DNA of 64,000 nt, from positions 1 to 64,000 of the forward strand of contig JAICQL010000004.1 of the NCBI GenBank assembly GCA_025937895.1. The letters run 5' to 3'. Shown here piece by piece: positions 53,009 to 62,792 of this stretch. The DNA comes from Polyangiaceae bacterium. Its GTDB lineage: Bacteria > Myxococcota_A > Polyangia > Polyangiales > Polyangiaceae. A program made the position numbers and the translations under genes. The notes beneath the pieces are model-generated. The model worked only from the letters and a program-made list of their open reading frames with translations. It did not search any database and was not told the DNA's origin. Position 1 is the first letter of the stretch. Every line of letters begins with the position of its first letter.

Positions 53009-54655
53009 TCAGCGGTTGCGCCCGGCGCCCGCCTCGTAAGCTCGCGGCCGGTAATCGAAGTAGTCGAAGTCTGCCGGCAGGGCGGCGCCCGACAGATCCT
53101 GGCAGGCCATGCCCACGAAGGCGCCCGTGAAGTTGGGCGCGCCGATCTCGGTCGCTTCATCCGACAGGATGCTCGCGTCGAACTGCTGCGGCAGCCAGAC
53201 GAGCGGGCCATCGCCGACGCGGTAGCCAAAGTGCAGCCGCTCGAAGTCTACCTCCACCCGCAGCTCGATCGGAGCGCCGCTCGCGATCGGAATCGGCTCC
53301 GACTGCGCGAAGGTGCGGACCTGATCCGGCAGGCGCGTCATCACCCGCAGGTACTTGCCGAGCTGCTCGTCGTGCGAGACGAACAGGTAGTGATATTTCG
53401 AGGTGTTGTAGTAGCAGATGAGCCCGGCCAGCTGCTGGTAGTGGCGCGGCTCGAAGTGCATCGACGTTGCCGCGCCGTAGCAGTGGGAGTCTTGCCGGCG
53501 GGCCACCAGCGCTTGCCGGAACACGCTGCCCAGTGACTCGCGCCCGAACAACCGCAGGTGGCCCGGGCGGTCCTTCAAGCTGAACAGCTCCTCCGGCCAG
53601 GGTGAGCGCAGCCACTGGAAGGCGGGCGGCAACGTCTGGCTGTCGAAGTGCTCGCGCACGGGCTCTGCCGGCGGCGGCTTCTGCGCGGGCAGCTCCGGTG
53701 CAGCAAACTCCGCCATGGGCAGGCCCTGGCCGTCGAGCGTGCGCAGCCAGCCGTCATCGCACCAGCGCATGGGCTGCATCGCCGTCTCGCGCCCCAGGGT
53801 GCAGCGGCCGCGGTTGGGGATGGGGCGGCCGCACAGGTACACCATGTACGTCTCGCCCGCCGGGGTCTCGACCAGATCGGCGTGCCCGGCGCGCTGCAAC
53901 GCCGCATCGGGGCGATGCCGAGCCGAGAGGATGTACTTGTCCGGATGCAGCTCGTACGGACCGGTCAGGTTGCGCGAGCGCGCCATCGTCACCGCGTGGC
54001 CGAAGCCGGTGCCGCCCTCCGCCGTGATCAGGTAGTAGTAGCCGCCGCGCCGATACAGGTGCGGCGCCTCGGTGAAGCCGATCTCGGTGCCGGTGAAGAT
54101 GACCTTGCGCTCGCCGATCAGCCGGCGCTCGCTCTCGGAGAACTCCTGCAGCGCGATGCCGCCGAACGGGTTCTTGCCGGCGCGATGATCCCACAGCATG
54201 TTCACGACGTACTTCCGGCCGTCGTCGTCGTGGAACAGCGAGGGATCAAAGCCGCTGCCGTTCAGGTAGATGGGGTCAGACCAGGGGCCGTCGATGCTGG
54301 TGCTGGTCACCACGTAGTTGTGCATGTCCCGGAAGGCCACGTTGCCATCCACGGCGCGGCCGTAGCGCTTCATGTCGGTGTAGACGAGGTAGAACTTGCC
54401 CTTGTCGTGGGTCAGGCACGGGGCCCAGATGCCGCAGGAGTCCGGATCGCCCAGCATGTTCAGCTGGCTGGCGCGGCTCAGCGGGCGGCTCACCAGGCGC
54501 CAGTGCACCAGGTCGCGAGAGTGGTGGATCTGCACCCCGGGGTACCACTCGAAGGTGGACGTGGCGATGTAGTAGTCCTCGCCCGCTCGTACGATGGAGG
54601 GGTCGGGGTTGAATCCCGGCAGGATGGGGTTGGTAACGGTGGCGCGCTGGCTCAT
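53009..54655 (-). CDS. GH43 beta-xylosidase/alpha-L-arabinofuranosidase
   Basis: A 548-residue inverting glycosidase without signal peptide, so probably acting on imported oligosaccharides. The five-bladed propeller has the three catalytic acids: base Asp18 (PGFNPDPS), pKa-modulating Asp137 (GSGFDPSLF) and acid Glu196 (GFTEAPHLY). A C-terminal beta-sandwich (about 345-540, FDYFDYRP at the end) is the subfamily 11 domain that completes the active site. Length agrees with GH43_11 xylosidases (about 530-550). It is divergent from the kinase gene. Confidence 0.94.
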   Translation of the reverse strand: MSQRATVTNPILPGFNPDPSIVRAGEDYYIATSTFEWYPGVQIHHSRDLVHWRLVSRPLSRASQLNMLGDPDSCGIWAPCLTHDKGKFYLVYTDMKRYGRAVDGNVAFRDMHNYVVTSTSIDGPWSDPIYLNGSGFDPSLFHDDDGRKYVVNMLWDHRAGKNPFGGIALQEFSESERRLIGERKVIFTGTEIGFTEAPHLYRRGGYYYLITAEGGTGFGHAVTMARSRNLTGPYELHPDKYILSARHRPDAALQRAGHADLVETPAGETYMVYLCGRPIPNRGRCTLGRETAMQPMRWCDDGWLRTLDGQGLPMAEFAAPELPAQKPPPAEPVREHFDSQTLPPAFQWLRSPWPEELFSLKDRPGHLRLFGRESLGSVFRQALVARRQDSHCYGAATSMHFEPRHYQQLAGLICYYNTSKYHYLFVSHDEQLGKYLRVMTRLPDQVRTFAQSEPIPIASGAPIELRVEVDFERLHFGYRVGDGPLVWLPQQFDASILSDEATEIGAPNFTGAFVGMACQDLSGAALPADFDYFDYRPRAYEAGAGRNR

Positions 54656-54794
54656 TACCGGGGAGTCTTAGGCGATTTTCCTTGCCGTTCGGACAGAATC
54701 TGCGGCCCCGGCGGCCCAAATCCGGCTTGCTCGCTGGCTTTCCGACCCGCCATCGCCTCGATTCCGTCGAGTCGAGGCGCTATCCTGGGCCGCA

Positions 54795-56636
54795 ATGGGC
54801 GGCGAGCGCGACACCTGGCACCACTGTCCCTCCTGCAACGCTGCGATCCCGGGCAACGGCGCTCGCTGTCCCACTTGCGGGCGTCCGGTTCCCGCGTCAT
54901 CCTGCGCAACATCCCGGGCAACATCTCGGGCAATGGCGCATAATCCTGCCGTTTTGCACACCGCCGCTGCCGGCGGCGCGAGCGCTCCCAGCGGAGGGCC
55001 GCCCAGCTCCGAGGCGGAGCCGGAGATCGGCTCCACGCGCAGCGGCTTGCCACCGATGCGGCTCGCACGCGGCACGCGCGTGTCGGTGTACCGGATCGAG
55101 TCCGTGCTGGGGGAGGGCGGGATGGGCGTGGTGTATCGCGCCTGGGACGAGGTGGTGGGGCGACCGGTGGCCATCAAGTGTCTGCACACCAACCTCGCCG
55201 GTGATCCAGACATTCGCCGCCGCTTCGCGCGCGAGGCGCGCGTGCTGCGCTCGTATCAGCACGCGAACGTGATCCAGGTCTACGACTTCGTCGAGTTCGA
55301 CTACCTGCTCGGCATCGTGATGGAGCTCGTGGACGGGCCGACCCTGGTGCAGTACCTGAGCAAGTGGCGCGGCCGCATGCCGCTGGGCGAGGTGCGGCAG
55401 CTGTTCTCCGGCGTGCTCCAGGCCATCGGCGAGGGGCACAACCAGGGCATCGTGCATCGCGACCTGAAGCCGGACAACATCCTGGTCAGCGGGGAGGGGG
55501 ATCTGCGCCACCCCAAGGTGGTGGACTTCGGCATCGCCAAGATCCTGGAGGGCACCACGTACACGATGAGCGGCGCGTTCCTCGGCACCTGCTGCTACAT
55601 GTCCCCCGAGCAGGTACAGCATCCCGCGGCTGCGGATCACCGCGCGGACATCTACTCGCTGGGGGTCACCCTGTACCAGATGTGCACCGGGCGGGTGCCG
55701 TTCGAGGGCAATCATTTCTCGGTGATGATGGCGCACGTGCAGCAAGCGCCGCGCCCGCCGCGCGAGCTGCGCCCCGACATCCCCGAGCCGCTGGAGCGGC
55801 TGATCCTCGACTCGCTGGCGAAGGACCCCGCTCAGCGCCCGGCCACCTGTGAGCTGTTTCACCAGCGTCTGGAGGAGGCGCTGCAGAGCATCCCGCGGGG
55901 CCCTTCGCGCGCGCAGATCGCCTCCTTGCCACCGGTGGTGAAGGCAGAGGCCGGGGTGGAGATGATCCTGGTGCCCGCGGGCAGCTTTCAGATGGGGCGC
56001 GAGCGTCGCAGCGTGTACCTCGACGCGTTCTACATGGACGTCACCCCGGTCACCAACCGAGACTACTTCACCTTCGTCGAGACCACCGGCTATCGCCCCA
56101 CGGACGAGGGCTCGGGCAGGTTCTTGAGCCACCTGCACCAGCGCAAGCTCCCGAAGGGCAAGGAGAACCATCCGGTGGTGTTCGTGTCCTGGCGGGACGC
56201 CAACGCCTACGCCGCGTGGGCCGGCAAGCGCTTGCCCACGGAGGCCGAGTGGGAGAAGGCGGCGCGCGGCTCGGACGGCCGCAAGTACCCCTGGGGTCGG
56301 GCAGAGCCCACGCCGCTCACGGCCAACTACGGCAAGATGCACGGCGATACCATCCCGGTGGGCTCGCTGCCGGAGGGCGCATCGCCGTACGGCATCCTGG
56401 ATCTGGCCGGCAACGTCTGGGAGTGGTGCGCCGACTACGACGACCCGAGCTTCTACACCGATGGCCCGCCCAACAATCCGCGCAACACCCGCGGCGGCAA
56501 CAAGGCGCGGCTGGTCATGCGCGGCGGCTCCTACATGTACGGCCCCGGCTCCTTGCGTACCTTCAGCCGGACCAGCTTCGAGGCCCACTACCGCTTCGGC
56601 GACGGCGGGTTTCGCTGTGTGCGCTCGGTGGAATAG
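54795..56636 (+). CDS. Zinc-ribbon Ser/Thr kinase fused to an FGE-like domain
   Basis: A 613-residue cytosolic protein. Residues 11-28 are a zinc ribbon (CPSC, CPTC); 98-375 an RD-type kinase with GEGGMG (107-112), Lys128 (VAIK), HRDLKPDN (221-228), DFG (244-246) and MSPEQ; 385-613 a formylglycine-generating-enzyme-type domain (EMILVPAGSFQMG; LPTEAEWEKAARG; LAGNVWEWC; GGFRCV). The Cys pair of true FGEs is absent (RGGSYMYGPGSLRTFSR), so this domain is probably a binding module. No transmembrane helix is present. Comparable kinase-FGE fusions occur in myxobacteria and chlamydiae. Confidence 0.93.
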   Translation: MGGERDTWHHCPSCNAAIPGNGARCPTCGRPVPASSCATSRATSRAMAHNPAVLHTAAAGGASAPSGGPPSSEAEPEIGSTRSGLPPMRLARGTRVSVYRIESVLGEGGMGVVYRAWDEVVGRPVAIKCLHTNLAGDPDIRRRFAREARVLRSYQHANVIQVYDFVEFDYLLGIVMELVDGPTLVQYLSKWRGRMPLGEVRQLFSGVLQAIGEGHNQGIVHRDLKPDNILVSGEGDLRHPKVVDFGIAKILEGTTYTMSGAFLGTCCYMSPEQVQHPAAADHRADIYSLGVTLYQMCTGRVPFEGNHFSVMMAHVQQAPRPPRELRPDIPEPLERLILDSLAKDPAQRPATCELFHQRLEEALQSIPRGPSRAQIASLPPVVKAEAGVEMILVPAGSFQMGRERRSVYLDAFYMDVTPVTNRDYFTFVETTGYRPTDEGSGRFLSHLHQRKLPKGKENHPVVFVSWRDANAYAAWAGKRLPTEAEWEKAARGSDGRKYPWGRAEPTPLTANYGKMHGDTIPVGSLPEGASPYGILDLAGNVWEWCADYDDPSFYTDGPPNNPRNTRGGNKARLVMRGGSYMYGPGSLRTFSRTSFEAHYRFGDGGFRCVRSVE

Positions 56637-56684
56637 AGCCTCTCGGCTTGCCAGCCCGCCGCTTGCCTCCTAAAACGTGCGGCC

Positions 56685-58283
56685 ATGAATCAGAAGCCGG
56701 CCAAGGCCAGCACGTCGAAGGACGGCGCCTCGAAGGACAGCTCCCAGAAGAGCGGCAAGCAAGTCGCGCCGATCACCACGCGCGCGCAGGACTACGCGCA
56801 GTGGTACATCGACATCGTGCGCAAGGCGGAGCTGGCCGACCACTCCGGCGTGCGCGGCTGCATGGTGATCCGCCCGCACGGCTACACCATCTGGGAGAAG
56901 ATGCAGCGCGAGCTGGATGATCGCTTCAAGGCGACGGGGCACGTGAACGCTTACTTCCCCATGTTCATCCCGCTCAGCCTGCTGGCACAGGAGGAGAAGC
57001 ACGCCGCGGGCTTCGCCAAGGAGTGCGCCGTGGTCACGCACCACCGGCTGAAGGCCATCGACGGCGAGGTGAAGGTGGATCCCGAGGCAGAGCTGGAAGA
57101 GCCGCTGGTGATCCGCCCGACGAGCGAGACGGTGATCTGGCACCAGTACAAGAACTGGATCCAGAGCTACCGGGATCTACCGCTCCTGATCAACCAGTGG
57201 GCAAACGTGTGTCGCTGGGAGATGCGCACCCGGCTGTTCCTGCGCACGGCGGAGTTCTTGTGGCAAGAGGGCCACACCGCGCACGCCAGCGAGGCAGAGG
57301 CGCGGGAGGAGACGGCGCGCATGCTCGACGTGTACGCGGACTTTGCCGAGAACGTGATGGCCATGCCCGTCATCCGCGGCCACAAGACGCCGGGCGAGCG
57401 CTTCGCCGGCGCCATCGACACGCTCAGCATCGAGGCCATGATGCAGGACGGTAAGGCGCTGCAGTCGGGCACCAGCCACTACCTCGGGCAGAATTTCGCC
57501 AAGAGCGCCGACGTGCAGTTCCTGAACCAGGACGGCAAGCTCGAGTACGTGTACGCCACCAGCTGGGGTGTCTCCACCCGCCTGATCGGCGCGCTGATCA
57601 TGACCCACTCGGACGACGTAGGGCTCGTGTGTCCGCCCAAGCTCGCGCCGATCCATGTGGTGATCGTGCCCATTTTCCGCTCGGACGAGGAGCGCGCCAA
57701 GGTGCTGGAAGAGGCGCAGCGGGTGCGCCAGGCGCTGGTGGCTCAGGGCTGGACGGTGAAGCTGGACGATCGCGAGAACATGACCCCCGGCGCCAAGTAC
57801 TACGAGTGGGAGTTGAAGGGGGTGCCGCTGCGGGTCGAGATCGGGCCGAAGGACATCGAGAAGCAGAGCCTGTGCATCGTGCGGCGCTTCGTGCTGGCTG
57901 CGCCGGGTGAGGACGAGGCGGCGCTGCGCCAGAAGAAGAAGCAGTTCTTCCCGCGGGAGGAGGCGCTCGCCAAGGTCCCGGAGCTGCTGGCGCAGATGCA
58001 GCGCGAGCTGTTCGAGCGCGCGCTGCGCCTGCGTGAGGAGAAGAGCCGGGTCATCGATACCATCGAGGAGTACGAGCAGTTCTTCGCCCAGGGCGGCGGC
58101 TTCGCCTGGGTGCACTGGGCCGGTGACGCCGAGCAGGAAGACGAGCTGGCGCGACGCTTCGAGACCAGCATCCGCTGCATCCCGTTCGCGAATCAGCTCC
58201 CGGAGGCCGCACGCGGCGAGGGCAAGTGCATCCTCACGGGCAAGCCGTCTGCGCAGCGCGTGGTGATGGCGCGCGCGTATTGA
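56685..58283 (+). CDS. proS: Prolyl-tRNA synthetase, archaeal/eukaryote-like type
   Basis: Charges tRNA-Pro. The 532 residues are of the short type 3 form: no editing (INS) domain, and a C-terminal zinc-binding-like extension ending in Tyr (VVMARAY), a hallmark of that type. Class II motifs are seen as YFPMFIP, RPTSETVIW, and CRWEMRTRLFLRTAEFLWQEGHT for motif 2. The anticodon-binding domain starts near VVIVPIF. The Lys/Ser-rich first 25 residues are an extra tail. Start ATG 56685. Confidence 0.96.
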   Translation: MNQKPAKASTSKDGASKDSSQKSGKQVAPITTRAQDYAQWYIDIVRKAELADHSGVRGCMVIRPHGYTIWEKMQRELDDRFKATGHVNAYFPMFIPLSLLAQEEKHAAGFAKECAVVTHHRLKAIDGEVKVDPEAELEEPLVIRPTSETVIWHQYKNWIQSYRDLPLLINQWANVCRWEMRTRLFLRTAEFLWQEGHTAHASEAEAREETARMLDVYADFAENVMAMPVIRGHKTPGERFAGAIDTLSIEAMMQDGKALQSGTSHYLGQNFAKSADVQFLNQDGKLEYVYATSWGVSTRLIGALIMTHSDDVGLVCPPKLAPIHVVIVPIFRSDEERAKVLEEAQRVRQALVAQGWTVKLDDRENMTPGAKYYEWELKGVPLRVEIGPKDIEKQSLCIVRRFVLAAPGEDEAALRQKKKQFFPREEALAKVPELLAQMQRELFERALRLREEKSRVIDTIEEYEQFFAQGGGFAWVHWAGDAEQEDELARRFETSIRCIPFANQLPEAARGEGKCILTGKPSAQRVVMARAY

Positions 58284-58287
58284 TCGG

Positions 58288-58318
58288 GCGCTGGAGAGTC
58301 AGAGCGCTGGAGAGTCAG
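58288..58318. repeat. Duplicated 15-mer (period 16) between proS and mepA
   Basis: GCGCTGGAGAGTCAG occurs at 58288-58302 and again at 58304-58318. The second copy contains the stop codon of mepA (58315-58317). Confidence 0.85.
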
Positions 58319-59208
58319 GGCGCCGGCGGAGTGAGCGCAGCCTCCCGCCCGGCGCCCTCCTTGCCCGGGCTCCACTCCGCCACCTTCTTGCAGCTGTCGG
58401 GCAGCTTGGGCTGGGCGCCGACCCTCTTCTGGTACGACTCCACGCCCTTGTTGCGGTCCTTCACCGCCTCGGGGCTGAGCCACCAGTCCACCTCGTCACA
58501 GCCATCGCCCGCGGGCAGCGGCGGCTGTGCCTGACACTCGGGGCTGTCTGCCGGACAGGCCAGGCGCACGTGAAAGTGCTCGTTATGGCCCCACCAGGGC
58601 CGCAGCTTGCTCAGCCAGGAGCGATCTCCCTGGGCGCTCTGGCACAGCTCCCGCTTGATCAGGGCGTTGATGAAGATGCGCGCCACGCGCGGATCTTTCG
58701 CTGCCAGCTCCAGCATCACGGGCACCCGCTGGCTCCAGTAGGGGCTCGTCTTCTGCGCCTCGAGATCGACCACGGAGTGCTGCTGCGCTCCGGGAGTACC
58801 GGCCTCGAACCACAGGTCCACGTCCAGGCCTGACTGGTGGCTCGCGTGCCCGTTCGGTGCGGGGCCGCCGCGGGCCTGCCCCAGATCGCCCACGGCGAGC
58901 GGGCCCAGCTTCTTCTGTTCCAGCCCGACACCGAGCTTCACGACGAAATCGATCAGCGCCGGGTGACCAAAGGTGCGGCGGCGTTCGGGCCGCATCACCA
59001 GGTAGCGGCCGCCCTCTGCAGGCGAGGGCAGCTCCTTGGCGCCTTGCACGCAACCGCCCGAATACGAGCCGATCGACAGCGGCGCGCCGCGCGCCGGCGA
59101 CTTCACCTTGCTCCAGATGCTCTCGGCACCCGTGGCCGCGGGGGCCAGGAAAAGAGCCGTAGCCACGCCGGCAGCAGCCAGCCCCGTTCCGATCCAATCC
59201 CGGCGCAT
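58315..59208 (-). CDS. mepA: Penicillin-insensitive murein DD-endopeptidase
   Basis: Periplasmic zinc enzyme (peptidase family M74) cutting D-Ala-meso-DAP cross-links in peptidoglycan. The 297 residues have a signal peptide (1-28) and the zinc ligands in HASHQSGLDVDLWF (His124, Asp131) and GHNEHFHVRL. Six cysteines, as in E. coli MepA, would form three disulphides. The C-terminal ~25 residues are Pro/Ala-rich. It is convergent with proS. Confidence 0.94.
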   Translation of the reverse strand: MRRDWIGTGLAAAGVATALFLAPAATGAESIWSKVKSPARGAPLSIGSYSGGCVQGAKELPSPAEGGRYLVMRPERRRTFGHPALIDFVVKLGVGLEQKKLGPLAVGDLGQARGGPAPNGHASHQSGLDVDLWFEAGTPGAQQHSVVDLEAQKTSPYWSQRVPVMLELAAKDPRVARIFINALIKRELCQSAQGDRSWLSKLRPWWGHNEHFHVRLACPADSPECQAQPPLPAGDGCDEVDWWLSPEAVKDRNKGVESYQKRVGAQPKLPDSCKKVAEWSPGKEGAGREAALTPPAP

Positions 59209-59518
59209 TTACGCAGCTTAGCCCGGGCAGGGGCCTCGGACCAGTTTGCCTCCGGCTCGACCAGTTGCTGCGACAGGGCAGGGCGGGTGGCGTGAACGGC
59301 GATGTAGGGTCCTCGTCGCACAGGTGTGAAGCGCCATGGCTGCCGCGGCGCTGGCACGAAGGCGTTCGGGATCGGCACGGTCGGAAGTAGCGGAGCGGCG
59401 CTGCCAGTGCTCTGCGAGCACGGTCGTGCGCTCCCGCTGGCCGAAAATCGCTGCTTCAGGGCTGCGCGGGCCGCGCGGGGCTTGAATTGTGCGGCCGCGT
59501 CGACCAGCGTGCGCCGCC
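59209..59518. other. 310-base divergent gap between mepA and serB
   Basis: It must hold promoters in both directions. No gene, repeat or recognisable promoter pair was found. Confidence 0.4.
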
Positions 59519-60727
59519 ATGAGCTCTGCTGAGAAGCGCGTGCTGGTGACGGTGGCCGGCAATGATGCGCCCGGAATCACTGCCAACCTGACCGGCTTGA
59601 TCGCCGCCGGCGGCGGCCGCCTGTGCGACATCGAGCAGGTCGTGGTGCAGGGTCAGCTCACCCTGTGCTTCGTGGTCGCGGTCGAGGCAGAGCAAGGCCA
59701 CGGATCGCCCCTGGTGAAAGACCTGCTCTTCGCCGCCAAGGAGCTGGGGCTCGCGCTCGATTTCGAGGTGCTGGACGACGCTCCGCCTCCCAGCCGCGAG
59801 GCCACGTCCCTGTACGCGGTCACCGTGATCGGCGACGCGGTGGACGCGCCGGCGGTGCACGCGCTGACCAGCGCGCTCGCTCGCCACGGCGCCAACATCG
59901 AGACCATCAAGCGGCTGTCGGAGGTGACGCTCAGCTCGCTGGAGATCGTGGTGGCGGTGCCGCGCAACGAGGCGCTGGTGCTCGCGCTGCACAAGGAGCT
60001 GGTCAGCCTGGCGCTCGACCACAACGTCGACATTGCCTTCCAGCGCGAGCGGCTCACCCGCAGGAGCAAGCGCCTGGTGGTGATGGACATGGACTCGACC
60101 TTGATCCGCATCGAGGTGATCGACGAGCTCGCGCGCGCGCACGGCGTGTACGAGCAGGTGGCGGCCATCACCAGCCGGGCCATGCTGGGCAACATGCCCT
60201 ACGAGCAGAGCCTGACCGAGCGCGTGGCGCTGCTGGCGGGCATGCCCCTGAGCGAGGTGATGAAGGTGGCGGGCGATCCACCGCTGATGGACGGCGCGCC
60301 CGAGCTCTTGCGAGCCCTGCGCGCGCTGGGCCTGAAGACGGCGGTGATCTCCGGCGGCTTCTCCTTTGCGGCCGACGCGCTGCGCGCCCGCTTCGGCCTG
60401 GACTATGCGTACTCCAACACGCTCGAGGTCAAGCAAGGCGTGCTCACCGGGCGCGTGCTCGACCCCATCGTGGGGCCACAGCGCAAGGCAGACCTGCTGG
60501 ACGCCCTTGCGCAGCGCGAGGGCATCCCCCTGGAGCAGACCGTGGCCGTCGGAGATGGCGCCAACGACCTGCTGATGATCGAGAAGGCCGGGCTCGGCAT
60601 CGCCTTCCACGCCAAGCCCAAGCTGCGCGCGGCCGCCGACACCAGCCTCACCCAGGGCGGCCTCGACCGCATCCTGTACCTGCTGGGCTTGCGCGCACGG
60701 GACGTGAAAGAGCTCTTCGAAGACTGA
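59519..60727 (+). CDS. serB: Phosphoserine phosphatase with N-terminal ACT domains
   Basis: Last step of serine synthesis, removing phosphate from O-phosphoserine. The 402 residues hold two ACT-like domains (about 5-75, VLVTVAGNDAPGITANLTG, and 95-165, YAVTVIGDAVDAPAV) and the HAD phosphatase domain with nucleophile MDMDSTLI (Asp190, Asp192), VISGGFSF and VGDGANDLLM. The double-ACT layout is that of SerB2-type enzymes regulated by serine. ATG 59519 starts just ahead of the first ACT domain; an upstream ATG at 59489 is possible. Confidence 0.95.
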   Translation: MSSAEKRVLVTVAGNDAPGITANLTGLIAAGGGRLCDIEQVVVQGQLTLCFVVAVEAEQGHGSPLVKDLLFAAKELGLALDFEVLDDAPPPSREATSLYAVTVIGDAVDAPAVHALTSALARHGANIETIKRLSEVTLSSLEIVVAVPRNEALVLALHKELVSLALDHNVDIAFQRERLTRRSKRLVVMDMDSTLIRIEVIDELARAHGVYEQVAAITSRAMLGNMPYEQSLTERVALLAGMPLSEVMKVAGDPPLMDGAPELLRALRALGLKTAVISGGFSFAADALRARFGLDYAYSNTLEVKQGVLTGRVLDPIVGPQRKADLLDALAQREGIPLEQTVAVGDGANDLLMIEKAGLGIAFHAKPKLRAAADTSLTQGGLDRILYLLGLRARDVKELFED

Positions 60728-60829
60728 AGAGCGACGCACCCGTCAACGATGACGACAACGCCGACGGCTTCGTGATCCCCCCGTGGTCGTGGCCGTGCAC
60801 GTCTCGCCGCGGGCCTAGCTCGCGCGCCA

Positions 60830-61573
60830 TCAGCGGTCGCACACCGGCGCCGCGAGCGGCGCATCGGTGGCGAGCTCGACGGTCATCGCCGGTGCACCGA
60901 TGACCGCCGTGTCGAGGCTGATGTCGAGGACCAGCTCGCTGGGCAAGCGCGTGGTCTCGTTCCACGTCACGATGCCCTCGGCGCGCTGTGCGATGGCGCT
61001 GCTCGGGTAAAATACACCGAGCTCGCACTCGTTCGGGTTGGTGCCGACGGTGCCCGACTCCAGGCGCCAGCCCACCGGCACGCGCGCGCCGATGCCCTGG
61101 CGGCCATAGTCTCCGCAGTTGTCGAAGGTGAGCTGCACACAACGAGCCGGAGACGTCTGCGTCATCGTCACGAACACGCTGTCACAGTTCCGGCCGTATG
61201 AGCCCTCGCTGTACGTGCACGCCGCAAACACCGCGGCTTGACTGGCGCCTCCTGCCGCTGGCTCGCCGCCGCTTGCCGGGTTGCCGGGTGTCGTTTCGGC
61301 ATCGCCCGCTGGAGCCGCTGCTCGCGGCGCGCTCGGCATGTTTGTAGCGGGCGGGGTCGCCGCGGCAGGGCTCGTGGACGACGCCGCGCGTGTCTCGTCG
61401 CTCGCGGGCGTGCTGGTCATGGCCGGTGCCAGCGTCATTTCGGTCTGGCTATCGCCCGGCGAGCCGCTGTCGTTTTCACTGTCTCCCGAGCCACAGGCGA
61501 GCGCCAGCAGGTACACGCAGGCAAGTGCGGCGGGCGTTCGTGATGCTGAGCTCGAGCTCGCTGATGGAGTCAT
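60830..61573 (-). CDS. Lipoprotein with Thr/Ala/Pro-rich linker, unknown function
   Basis: A 247-residue exported protein. The lipobox is LALAC (Cys27). A low-complexity linker (about 30-110) leads to a small beta domain of about 130 residues with six cysteines (FAACTYSEGSYGRNCDSVFV; LTFDNCGDYGRQ; NECELGVFY; APVCDR), plausibly three disulphides. It is convergent with serB. The fold is not recognised. Confidence 0.75.
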   Translation of the reverse strand: MTPSASSSSASRTPAALACVYLLALACGSGDSENDSGSPGDSQTEMTLAPAMTSTPASDETRAASSTSPAAATPPATNMPSAPRAAAPAGDAETTPGNPASGGEPAAGGASQAAVFAACTYSEGSYGRNCDSVFVTMTQTSPARCVQLTFDNCGDYGRQGIGARVPVGWRLESGTVGTNPNECELGVFYPSSAIAQRAEGIVTWNETTRLPSELVLDISLDTAVIGAPAMTVELATDAPLAAPVCDR

Positions 61574-61797
61574 GAGGAACCTCGCTCTACCCGTGCGGAA
61601 GCGGGCAGCGGGGCGAGGCTAGCGGAGGAACAGGGCAGCGACCAGGGAGCACTGCCCGCCAGTGCGCTCGGATGCAAAATGTTTGGTGCTGCGCGCCGGC
61701 CCGAAGAGCCCCGCTGCGTGGGGGCCGGCCTGACTCGTAGCGCCGGTGCCGAGCGGCTCCGTCCAGCGCTGAGCCCGCAGCTCGGCGCTGGCGGCCG

Positions 61798-62751
61798 CTA
61801 CAGCCGGGTGAGCGTGTTGATGCTCACGTGAGGCCAGGCGATCAGGCCCGGCATGCCGTCGTCGCGAGGGAAGAACTCCAGCATGACGATCTGCAGGTAC
61901 TGCAGCCTCATCTTGGGCCGGCCTTGTGCATCGCGTTCGGCCAGCTCCTGGATCCAGAAGAGCGAGCGCATCTGTGCGGCGTTTGCCTGCTTGTGGATGA
62001 AGGGGGTGTTAGCGATGCCGCCCGTGGACACGGTGGTGGACACATCCAGCTGAGTCGTCTTCACGATCTCCACGTCCTGGTTGGCCGCCTCCAGCAGCTT
62101 GTAGGGCTCGACCGGATCGAACACGCCCTGGAACGGATGCGCGTGGAAGTGCTGGTACGGTGCCAGGTACGCGCTGTCGAGCAGCGGCGGACCGCCGATG
62201 GGCAGGCCGCTGATGCGCGGAATGTCGGGCGGCCCTGCGATGGTCTGGCTCGTGCCCAGCGCCAGAACGGAGTCTCCGTGTGGCACGGTCGACAGGCGGG
62301 CCACATCGAGCCCCTCCGTGGTCTGGTTCTTCATGTGGATCCACAGGCCCGGCTCGTGGTGGATGGCCGCGCCGCGCGGGCCTTCCTGTCCGCTCTCGGG
62401 AAAGTCCGCCGCCTCGATCTGGTGGATGGACTGCCGGTAGTCGAGCGTGACCGAGAACTGGTCCGTCTGCTCCACCCCGCGGCCCTCGATGCCGCGGTTA
62501 GGTACGGCCTTGTCCACCAGCGAGAAGCTGATCGTCTCGTTGTACTGGTTGAGCAGCAGCCGGTAGTTGATGTTCGGCGTCTTGAAGGGGAGGGCGATCA
62601 GGTTCCAGCCACGCCCGGGGAGCGACGGCTCGTTTGCCCACTTGCCGGGCAGCTCCGCGAGCGGGCCCAGATCCGGGTCCCCGGGCTCCGCGGCTTGCTT
62701 GATGCGGCGGCCCGGAGTGACCAGTTGCTCGAGGTGCTTGGGGTTTGACAT
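61798..62751 (-). CDS. Heme-binding/nitrobindin-like beta-barrel protein
   Basis: A 317-residue soluble protein. The opening GPLAELPGKWANEP and GRGWNLIALPF resemble the start of the ten-stranded heme-binding (THAP4/nitrobindin-like) barrels, followed by YRLLLNQYNETISFSLVDK. A central loop rich in His (YQHFHAHPFQGVFDP) could supply a metal ligand, but ligand binding is not proven by sequence. AAAGGAG nine bases before ATG 62751 decides the start against 62796. It lies 41 bases downstream of the glucosidase gene and is probably cotranscribed. Confidence 0.68.
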   Translation of the reverse strand: MSNPKHLEQLVTPGRRIKQAAEPGDPDLGPLAELPGKWANEPSLPGRGWNLIALPFKTPNINYRLLLNQYNETISFSLVDKAVPNRGIEGRGVEQTDQFSVTLDYRQSIHQIEAADFPESGQEGPRGAAIHHEPGLWIHMKNQTTEGLDVARLSTVPHGDSVLALGTSQTIAGPPDIPRISGLPIGGPPLLDSAYLAPYQHFHAHPFQGVFDPVEPYKLLEAANQDVEIVKTTQLDVSTTVSTGGIANTPFIHKQANAAQMRSLFWIQELAERDAQGRPKMRLQYLQIVMLEFFPRDDGMPGLIAWPHVSINTLTRL

Positions 62752-62792
62752 GTGCTCGTTCTCCTTTGTCGCTGGTGACCGGTGCTGCGCGC

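Noticed and set aside
54795-56636. Sulfatase-modifying enzyme activity of the FGE-like domain
   Set aside because: The catalytic cysteine pair is missing and no sulfatase gene is nearby.
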